From assembly GCF_014905555.1 (NCBI RefSeq), contig NZ_BNGS01000016.1:47282-111281 (forward strand): 64,000 nt of DNA, read 5' to 3'. Below, in pieces: positions 58,302 to 64,000 of the stretch. Origin of the DNA: Streptomyces sp. Y2F8-2. Lineage in GTDB: Bacteria > Actinomycetota > Actinomycetes > Streptomycetales > Streptomycetaceae. The translations under genes and the position numbers were made by a program. The notes beneath the pieces are model-generated. The model saw nothing but the letters and a program-made list of their open reading frames with translations, was not told the origin of the DNA and did not search any database. Every line of letters starts with the position of its first letter. Positions within the stretch are counted from its first letter, which is position 1.

Positions 58302-59183
58302 TCACGGGGAGGACGACCGAGCGTAGTCAGGCCGCTTCGCCGCTCGCAAGGCGTCCACGATGATCTTCGTGGAACGCTCCACGATGACCGTGGCCTGCTC
58401 CTTCTCGAGAGTCTGCACCACGCCTCCGGGGATGTTGAGCGCCGGTTCGAGGTCCTGCGGTTTGCCGATGACCTTGAAACGATAGGGCTGGGTGATCTTG
58501 TTCCCGTCGACGCTGACACCTTTCCCGGCGTCCGCCAGGTAGGTGCCGGCGACGACCCGTACGCCGTTCACCTCTATCGCCTCCGCGCCGGCCGCGCGCA
58601 GCTCCTGGATCGCGTCGAGCAACATGTCCGCCTGGACCGACCCCTTCGTGTCCTGGATCGTCATCGTGATCCCGGGCCCTTCGGCGGCCACCGTGCCCGC
58701 AAGAATGCCGAGCTGTTTCTCCTTCTCGGCGGTCTGCTTGCGGGCCTCCTCGGCCCGGTCCGAGCTGTTCTCCAACTCGGCCCGCTGATCCTCGAGACCC
58801 TGCTTCTCGTCCTGAAGACGCTGCGTACGGTCGTCGAGTTCATCGAGGATGCGCACAAGATCCTCTTGGCGCGCGCCGCGCAGGGCACCGCTGCCGTCGC
58901 TGTTGGAGGCGACCTGGACGGCCAGGCCGAAGCCGAGTCCGAACAGCAGCACGGCCACGATGAGTTGGGCACGGCTCACGCGCGGCGGCCACAATCCCTG
59001 CACGAGACGCTGACGGCCGGTCAGCCCGGTGGCCCGCTCGTCGTCCGTCGTACCCGATGCCTCGGGGGCCGCAGCCGGCACCTCCTCGGCGGGCAGTTCC
59101 CTGCGCAGCCGGTGCTCGGGGGCCTGCGGCGGCTCGGTCGTCTCGTCCTCGTTCTCGTTCGCGTTCTCGATCTCGTTGCTCAT
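58302..59183 (-). CDS. DUF881 family membrane protein
   Basis: A 293-residue protein with a disordered acidic N-terminus (about 70 residues), one membrane helix (LIVAVLLFGLGFGLAVQVA), a coiled coil (EDLVRILDELDDRTQRLQDEKQGLEDQRAELENSSDRAEEARKQTAEKEKQL) and the DUF881 domain, which contains GPGITMTIQDTKGSVQADMLLDAIQELRAAGAEAIEVNGVRV. DUF881 proteins are found beside sbp and pgsA in Actinobacteria and Firmicutes; function unknown, probably cell-envelope or division. ATG 59183 chosen for the GTGAGG ribosome site. The next gene upstream ends 6 bases from its start. Confidence 0.87.
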   Translation of the reverse strand: MSNEIENANENEDETTEPPQAPEHRLRRELPAEEVPAAAPEASGTTDDERATGLTGRQRLVQGLWPPRVSRAQLIVAVLLFGLGFGLAVQVASNSDGSGALRGARQEDLVRILDELDDRTQRLQDEKQGLEDQRAELENSSDRAEEARKQTAEKEKQLGILAGTVAAEGPGITMTIQDTKGSVQADMLLDAIQELRAAGAEAIEVNGVRVVAGTYLADAGKGVSVDGNKITQPYRFKVIGKPQDLEPALNIPGGVVQTLEKEQATVIVERSTKIIVDALRAAKRPDYARSSSP

Positions 59184-59188
59184 CGGCC

Positions 59189-59521
59189 TCACGCCCGGAA
59201 CACATGCCGGCGGATCGCCGCCGCGTTGGAGAAGATGCGGATGCCGAGGACGACCACCACACCGGTGGACAGCTGCGCGCCGACGCCCAACTTGTCGCCC
59301 AGGAACACGATCAGCGCCGCCACCACCACGTTGGACAGGAACGACACCACGAAGACCTTGTCGTCGAAGATGCCGTCGAGCATGGCCCGCAGACCACCGA
59401 ACACGGCGTCGAGCGCCGCCACGACGGCGATCGGAAGGTAAGGCTCGACGACCGCCGGGACCTCGGGCCGGACCAACAGGCCGACCACCACTCCGACGAC
59501 GAGGCCCAGTACCGCGATCAC
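59189..59521 (-). CDS. sbp: small basic family protein (DUF1290, Sbp)
   Basis: A 110-residue membrane protein with three hydrophobic segments: IAVLGLVVGVVVGLLV, PIAVVAALDAVFGGLRAML, and VVVAALIVFLGDKLGVG. Sbp genes sit between DUF881 genes in many Gram-positives; the function is unknown. It overlaps the upstream DUF881 gene by 4 bases. Confidence 0.88.
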   Translation of the reverse strand: MIAVLGLVVGVVVGLLVRPEVPAVVEPYLPIAVVAALDAVFGGLRAMLDGIFDDKVFVVSFLSNVVVAALIVFLGDKLGVGAQLSTGVVVVLGIRIFSNAAAIRRHVFRA

Positions 59522-60414
59522 GATGTGCCCTTCTCTGTACTCGGTTGCGCTGTTCGTACGATCACACTGGGGGCGGCGGGCAGCCGGAGGTCACTCTCGG
59601 TGGAGATGCCGGTCCGGATCCCGTAGTTCTCCTGCAGCGCGTGCAGGTAGAGCCCGTCGGCACTGTTCTGGAACCGTGTGCTGAGCCGCTGCCCGTCCCC
59701 CACCGCGAGCACCGTGTACGGCGGCACCAGCGGTCTGTTGTCCACCAGTATCGCGTCACCCGCGGCCCTGATCGCCGACAGGGCCGTCAGCCGCTGCCCG
59801 TTGATCGCGATCGCCTCGGCACCCGACTCCCACAGACCGTTGACGACGCGCTGCATGTCCCGGTCGCGTACGCGCCCGGTGTCGGAGAAACCCGAGGTCT
59901 CACGCGGGTTGCCGCCGCCACCCGTGGTGGCTTCCTTGGCGTCGTCCACGACGAGCTTCACCCCAGGACCGTGCACCGCGACGGCTCCCGAGAGAATCCC
60001 GACCAGGTCGGCCGGGTCGCCGCCCCCGTCCTGCCGCAGGGCCGCGCGCTGCCGTGCGCTCACGTCGTCGCGCAGCTTGTCGACCTTGCCCTCGAGCTTG
60101 TCCGCGGCGGCGGTCTCCCGCTGGATGCGGTCGATGAGTTCCTGACGCTCCTTGGCGACCGTCGGCGCGGCGATCCGCGCCTGCGCGGCGCCCACGGTCA
60201 CCACCAGCGCGGCGAGCACGAGACCTGCTGCGAGACCGAGCCTGGCCCGCACCGTCCTGGGCATGCCCGCAGCGCCCTCGGCTCTCTTCCGCGCGGCGGC
60301 CTCGGCGTATCCGTCGTCGAGGCTGTGGTCCATGACGTTGGTGAGCAACGACATGGAGGCGTCCGGGCGCGAGGGGCGCGTCGATGTGCTCCGAACGGGG
60401 GGCGGCTGCGGCAT
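59518..60414 (-). CDS. DUF881 family membrane protein (second copy)
   Basis: About 298 residues. One membrane helix (RARLGLAAGLVLAALVVTVGAAQA), a coiled coil (ERQELIDRIQRETAAADKLEGKVDKLRDDVSARQ) and the DUF881 domain (AVAVHGPGVKLVVDDAKEATTGGGG, LWESGAEAIAINGQRLTALSAIRAAGDAILVDN). Starts ATG 60423, 60414 and 60354 are all possible; none has a clear ribosome site, and I use 60414 (MPQPPPVRST). The two DUF881 proteins may pair through their coiled coils. Cotranscribed with sbp and the other DUF881 gene. Confidence 0.85.
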   Translation of the reverse strand: MPQPPPVRSTSTRPSRPDASMSLLTNVMDHSLDDGYAEAAARKRAEGAAGMPRTVRARLGLAAGLVLAALVVTVGAAQARIAAPTVAKERQELIDRIQRETAAADKLEGKVDKLRDDVSARQRAALRQDGGGDPADLVGILSGAVAVHGPGVKLVVDDAKEATTGGGGNPRETSGFSDTGRVRDRDMQRVVNGLWESGAEAIAINGQRLTALSAIRAAGDAILVDNRPLVPPYTVLAVGDGQRLSTRFQNSADGLYLHALQENYGIRTGISTESDLRLPAAPSVIVRTAQPSTEKGTS

Positions 60415-60522
60415 GCCGCACATCGTCGCACGTCGCGCGCGCTACCTCCGAATGGCCCCACACGCGTGCCGGACAGGCCCACTTGCGGGACACTTGTCCG
60501 GCACGCGCGCGTGCCGCGTGTT

Positions 60523-63018
60523 TCACCGTCCGGCGCTGTCCACGACGGTAGACCACTCGTCCAGCAGGGCCTGCGCGGAGGCGTCGTCGGGCCCTTCGGC
60601 CCACAGGTGGGTGACGGCCTCGGCCGGGTCCGGCAGCACCAGCACCCAGCGCCCGTCGGTCTCCACGACCCTTACGCCGTCGGTCGTGTCCACGAACCGG
60701 TCGCCTGCGGCCTCCACGACCCGGCGCATCACCAGTCCCTTGACGGCCCACGGAGTCGCGAGATCGCGCTTGAGGACGTGCGCCCGCGGAATCCGCGCGT
60801 CGATCTGGCTGAGAGTGAGCTGCGTCCGCGCCACCAGCCCGATCAGCCGTACGAACGCCGCCGTGCCGTCGAAGACGCTGCTGAACTCCGGCACGATGAA
60901 CCCGCCACGGCCGTCGCCGCCGAAGATCGTCGACTCGTCGCGGCCCACGCGGGTGAGGTCGTCGGGCGAGGTGGTCGTCCACTCGACCTGCGTCCCGTGG
61001 TACGCCGCCACCTGCTCGGCGATCCTCGTCGTCGTCACCGGCAGCGCCACCCGCCCGCTGCGCCGCTCGGCGGCCACGAGATCGAGCATCACCAGCAGCG
61101 CCCGGTCGTCCTCGACGATCCGCCCCTTCTCGTCGACGAGCGACAGCCGCTCACCGACGGGGTCGAACCTGACGCCGAACGCGGCCCCCGACGACGCGAC
61201 GATCTCACCGAGCCGTACCAGTCCGGCCCGCCGCGCTTCGGCGGACTCGGTGGGCCGGGACTCGTCCAGTCCGGGGTTGATCGTCAGGGAGTCCACGCCG
61301 AGCTTGCCGAGCAGGCTGGGGAGAACCAGCCCGGCACTGCCGTTCGAGGCATCCACGACGACCTTGAGGCCCGACTCGGCGATCCCCGTGGTGTCGACGC
61401 TCCGCAGCAGCGAACCGGTGTACGAGTCGAAGACGCTGGACGGGAAGTACAGGTCCCCGATCTCACCCGGGAAGGCCCGCCGGTACTCCTGCCGCGCGAA
61501 CACCCGGTCCAGTTTGCGCTGACCGGCCTGGGACAGGTCGGCGCCCTGCCCGTCGAAGAACATGATGTCGACGGAGTCCGGCACGCCGGGCGACGTCCGG
61601 ATCATGATGCCGCCGGCGCTGCCTCGCGCGGTCTGCTGCCGCGCCACGGGCAGCGGTACGTTCTCCAGGTCCCGTACGTCGATGGCGCTGGCCTGGAGCG
61701 CCGAGATGACCGCCCGCTTCAGCGCACGCGCGCCACGGGAGTGGTCACGTGCCGTGGTGACCGTCGAACCCTTCTTGAGGGTGGTGGCATACGCGCCGGC
61801 CAGCCGTACGGCCAGCTCCGGTGTGATCTCCACGTTCAGGATGCCGGACACACCGCGGGCACCGAAAAGGTGTGCCTGTCCGCGGGACTCCCAGATGACC
61901 GAGGTGTTGACGAAGGCGCCGGCCTCGATGGTCTTGAACGGGTACACCCGTACGTTGCCCTGGACGATGGACTCCTCGCCGATGAGGCACTCATCGCCGA
62001 TCACCGCCCCGTCCTCGATCCGGGCCGCGCGCATGATGTCGGTGTTCTTGCCGACCACACAGCCCCGCAGATTGCTGTGCTGGCCGATGTACACGTTGTC
62101 GTGGACGACGGCCTTGTGCAGAAACGCCCCGCTCTTCACGACCACGTTCGAGCCGACGACGGTGTGTTCCCGTATTTCGGCACCGGCCTCCACCTTGGCG
62201 TAGTCACCGATGTAGAGCGGCCCCCGCAGCACGGCGTCGGGGTGTACCTCCGCGCCCTCCGCGACCCAGACGCCCGGGGAGATCTCGAAGCCGTCGATCT
62301 CGACGTCGACCTTGCCCTCCAGGACGTCGGCCTGGGCCTTCACATAGCTCTCGTGGGTGCCGACGTCCTCCCAGTAGCCCTCGGCGACATAGCCGTAGAT
62401 CGGCTTGCCCTCCTTCATCAGCTGTGGGAAGACATCGCCGGACCAGTCGACCGGAACGTCGGGTTCGACGTAGTCGAAGACCTCGGGCTCCATCACGTAG
62501 ATGCCCGTGTTCACGGTGTCGGAGAAGACCTGGCCCCAGGTCGGCTTCTCCAGGAAGCGCTCGACCTTTCCCTCGTCGTCGACGATGGTGATGCCGAATT
62601 CCAGCGGGTTGGGTACACGCGTCAGACAGACGGTGACCAGGGCGCCCTTTTCCTTGTGGAAATTGATCAGATCGGTGAGGTCGAAGTCGGTCAGGGCATC
62701 ACCGGAGATCACCAGGAACGCGTCGTCCTTGAGTGCTTCCTCGGCGTTCTTGACGCTCCCGGCGGTACCGAGTGGCTTCTCCTCGTTGGCATATGTGAGC
62801 TCCATACCGAGCTCTTCGCCGTCACCGAAGTAGTTCTTGACGAGTGAGGCCAGGAACTGCACGGTTACGACGGTCTCGTTGAGCCCATGCCTTTTGAGCA
62901 GCCGCAGCACGTGCTCCATGATCGGCCGGTTGGCCACCGGCAGGAGCGGCTTGGGCATGCTCGAGGTCATGGGGCGAAGGCGCGTGCCTTCGCCTCCGGC
63001 CATCACGACGGCCTTCAT
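60523..63018 (-). CDS. mannose-1-phosphate guanylyltransferase-type protein with a degenerate phosphomutase domain
   Basis: An 831-residue three-part protein. Residues 1-235 are a nucleotidyltransferase with intact GGEGTRLRPMTSSMPKPLLPV (8-28), SGDALTDFDL and EKPTWGQVFS. Residues 245-370 form a left-handed hexapeptide helix. Residues 385-831 have the size of a phosphohexomutase, but the catalytic loops are degraded: TASHNP becomes RTSPGVPDS (474-482), the DGDGDR metal loop becomes DPVGER (619-624), the GGEQSGH loop becomes GGDGRGG (700-706) and RPSGTEP becomes LPDPAEA (795-801). So nucleotide-sugar synthesis (NTP plus sugar-1-phosphate) is credible, mutase activity is not. GDP-mannose serves glycolipids and protein mannosylation. 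It sits next to the CDP-alcohol phosphatidyltransferase gene. Confidence 0.85.
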   Translation of the reverse strand: MKAVVMAGGEGTRLRPMTSSMPKPLLPVANRPIMEHVLRLLKRHGLNETVVTVQFLASLVKNYFGDGEELGMELTYANEEKPLGTAGSVKNAEEALKDDAFLVISGDALTDFDLTDLINFHKEKGALVTVCLTRVPNPLEFGITIVDDEGKVERFLEKPTWGQVFSDTVNTGIYVMEPEVFDYVEPDVPVDWSGDVFPQLMKEGKPIYGYVAEGYWEDVGTHESYVKAQADVLEGKVDVEIDGFEISPGVWVAEGAEVHPDAVLRGPLYIGDYAKVEAGAEIREHTVVGSNVVVKSGAFLHKAVVHDNVYIGQHSNLRGCVVGKNTDIMRAARIEDGAVIGDECLIGEESIVQGNVRVYPFKTIEAGAFVNTSVIWESRGQAHLFGARGVSGILNVEITPELAVRLAGAYATTLKKGSTVTTARDHSRGARALKRAVISALQASAIDVRDLENVPLPVARQQTARGSAGGIMIRTSPGVPDSVDIMFFDGQGADLSQAGQRKLDRVFARQEYRRAFPGEIGDLYFPSSVFDSYTGSLLRSVDTTGIAESGLKVVVDASNGSAGLVLPSLLGKLGVDSLTINPGLDESRPTESAEARRAGLVRLGEIVASSGAAFGVRFDPVGERLSLVDEKGRIVEDDRALLVMLDLVAAERRSGRVALPVTTTRIAEQVAAYHGTQVEWTTTSPDDLTRVGRDESTIFGGDGRGGFIVPEFSSVFDGTAAFVRLIGLVARTQLTLSQIDARIPRAHVLKRDLATPWAVKGLVMRRVVEAAGDRFVDTTDGVRVVETDGRWVLVLPDPAEAVTHLWAEGPDDASAQALLDEWSTVVDSAGR

Positions 63019-63123
63019 GTCGGAAGCGTCCTCCTCCAAGAGACGACGGTCCAGCCGACTTCACCCGTCTAGATTGTCCCGCAGTTTCCCTGGGCGGGCC
63101 ATCGAGCCGCGCGCGGCGGGCAA

Positions 63124-63741
63124 TCAGTGGGCTGAATCGGCCACGGCGTCCGCCCTGACAAGTCGGCGGACTTGGACCACGTAGAGGACTCCTGCCCACC
63201 AATAGAGCGTTGTACCCCATCCGGCGAACGCCCATCCGAAAATAGCAGCGAGTGACGCGATCCATCCACTTCCGTCACTGAGGAGCAGCAGCGGGAAGGC
63301 GTACATCAGGTTGAAGGTGGCGGCCTTCCCTAGGAAGTTCACCTGAGGCGGCGGATAGCCGTGACGCCTGAGGATGCCCACCATCACCAGCAGAACCAAC
63401 TCTCGCGCCACGAGTACACCGGTCAGCCAGAGAGGCAGAATGCCGCGCCAGGTGAGACCGAGCAGGGTCGAGGCGATGTAGAGCCGGTCGGCGGCGGGGT
63501 CGAGGAGCCGGCCGAGGCTGCTGATCTGGTTCCAGCGCCGGGCGAGCTTGCCGTCGAGATAGTCGCTGACGCCACTCAGCACCAGCACCAGCAGGGCCCA
63601 GCCGTCGCTCTTCGGCCCGCCGAACTCGGGCCTGAGGATCAGCCACAGGAAGACGGGCACGCCGACCAGCCGCGCCATGCTGAGGATGTTCGGGATGGTG
63701 AGGACGCGGTCCGTCTGGACACGGGTCTCCTGGACCTCCAC
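63124..63741 (-). CDS. CDP-alcohol phosphatidyltransferase
   Basis: A 205-residue membrane enzyme of the PgsA/Pis type. The family signature D-x2-DG-x2-AR-x8-G-x3-D-x3-D is exact at 60-85 (DYLDGKLARRWNQ..GRLLDPAADR). About six hydrophobic segments follow. It transfers a CDP-diacylglycerol phosphatidyl group to an alcohol, probably glycerol phosphate; inositol phosphate is possible. In M. tuberculosis the gene at this position is pgsA2. GTG 63741 is chosen for the GGAGG nearby; the region upstream holds the rRNA terminator, so it must have its own promoter between 63742 and 63858. Confidence 0.9.
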   Translation of the reverse strand: MEVQETRVQTDRVLTIPNILSMARLVGVPVFLWLILRPEFGGPKSDGWALLVLVLSGVSDYLDGKLARRWNQISSLGRLLDPAADRLYIASTLLGLTWRGILPLWLTGVLVARELVLLVMVGILRRHGYPPPQVNFLGKAATFNLMYAFPLLLLSDGSGWIASLAAIFGWAFAGWGTTLYWWAGVLYVVQVRRLVRADAVADSAH

Positions 63742-63858
63742 CCGGGGGCCTCCTGCGGGAACGAACCAACGATGCTCCCTGACCTTACCCGGCGGGTTCG
63801 CGCCGGGGTGCGGAGGGGTTCCCTTGCGGCCCTGCCCAGGAGCCGACCCTGGAACGCA

Positions 63859-63892
63859 GAAAACCCCCGTGCCGAATAGCACGGGGGTTTTC
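63859..63892 (-). terminator. terminator of the rRNA operon
   Basis: GAAAACCCCCGTGC (63859-63872) pairs with GCACGGGGGTTTTC (63879-63892), a 14-base perfect stem with a 6-base loop, 10 bases downstream of the 5S gene on the minus strand and followed by no U-run on that strand, but with A/T edges. Confidence 0.88.
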
Positions 63893-63901
63893 TCAAGAAT
63901 T

Positions 63902-64000
63902 GTTCGGCGGTGTCCTACTCTCCCACAGGGTCCCCCCTGCAGTACCATCGGCGCTGTAAGGCTTAGCTTCCGGGTTCGGAATGTAACCGGGCGTTTCCCT
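63902..64000 (-). rRNA. 5S rRNA, 5' end cut off by the window edge
   Basis: The reverse complement of the last 100 bases reads AGGGAAACGCCCGGTTACAT, continues through CCGAACCCGGAAGCTAAGCC and GGACCCTGTGGGAGAGTAGG, and ends ACACCGCCGAAC, the standard Streptomyces 5S sequence. About 20 bases of the 5' end are missing. It is transcribed leftward, so 23S and 16S genes should lie just beyond the right edge. Confidence 0.95.

Noticed and set aside
59029..62847. 1272-residue plus-strand frame opposite DUF881 and the guanylyltransferase
   Set aside because: An antisense artefact of codon bias across several real genes.

Overview
The window is a stretch of high-GC actinobacterial chromosome that reads as Streptomyces. 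Evidence: very GC-rich third codon positions, many GTG starts, leaderless-looking promoters, a third divergent EF-Tu gene (tuf3 type), an apolipoprotein N-acyltransferase, and a 5S rRNA of Streptomyces type at the right edge. From memory, and unchecked, the gene order (tuf3, thiolase, uppP, lnt, ung, fabG pair, MocR regulator, gcvP, dinB, garA/ftsR/DUF881 cluster, 5S rRNA) resembles a conserved core segment of Streptomyces chromosomes. I see no prophage, insertion sequence, CRISPR array, tRNA or biosynthetic gene cluster.

Layout. 1-2.4 kb: the tail of an unknown gene and a membrane-anchored NACHT NTPase. 2.4-4.6 kb: a translationally coupled methyltransferase and an alpha/beta-hydrolase-GNAT fusion. 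5.3-10.4 kb: hotdog thioesterase, spermidine-synthase-like protein, tuf3 with a structured upstream region, a TVP38/DedA membrane protein and a thiolase. 10.5-14 kb: an HxlR regulator and a three-gene sugar-type operon (Gfo/Idh/MocA, PmoA-like, cupin). 14.3-24.8 kb: uppP, lipoproteins, small and secreted proteins, an SDR, lnt, a second Gfo/Idh/MocA, an FAD monooxygenase divergent from its TetR regulator with tandem operators, a DinB-fold protein and a repeat protein. 25-32.8 kb: ung, a peptide-binding lipoprotein, two FabG-like reductases, a HipA-like kinase with DUF3037, and a MarR/MFS efflux pair. 32.8-43 kb: a CBS-domain gene remnant, a Rieske lipoprotein, an isochorismatase-like protein, FMN/F420-binding proteins, LysR/EamA and MocR/PPOX/PaiB divergons, two further EamA exporters and a Clp-N protein. 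43-49.8 kb: SRPBCC, PadR, a truncated SUKH gene, PhzF, a CPBP protease, a GCS2-type ligase and small hypotheticals.

49.9-63.9 kb is the most coherent block. gcvP lies behind a tandem glycine riboswitch, followed by a PRC-barrel protein, dinB, MerR, a bifunctional nuclease, FtsR-type MerR, a GarA-type FHA protein, DUF881, small basic protein (Sbp), DUF881, a mannose-1-phosphate guanylyltransferase fusion and a CDP-alcohol phosphatidyltransferase. From memory this mirrors the Mycobacterium tuberculosis Rv1822-Rv1832 neighbourhood, linking phospholipid and cell-wall precursor supply, division regulation and 2-oxoglutarate/glycine metabolism. The window ends in a 5S rRNA gene on the minus strand with its terminator.

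The observations most worth a second look are: the sugar-phosphomutase domain of the guanylyltransferase fusion, in which every catalytic loop looks lost; the hydrolase-acetyltransferase fusion coupled to a methyltransferase; the structured region upstream of tuf3; the HipA-like/DUF3037 pair; the isochorismatase-like protein without its cysteine; and several clean operator palindromes in divergent intergenic regions. No wholly new multi-gene system is evident.
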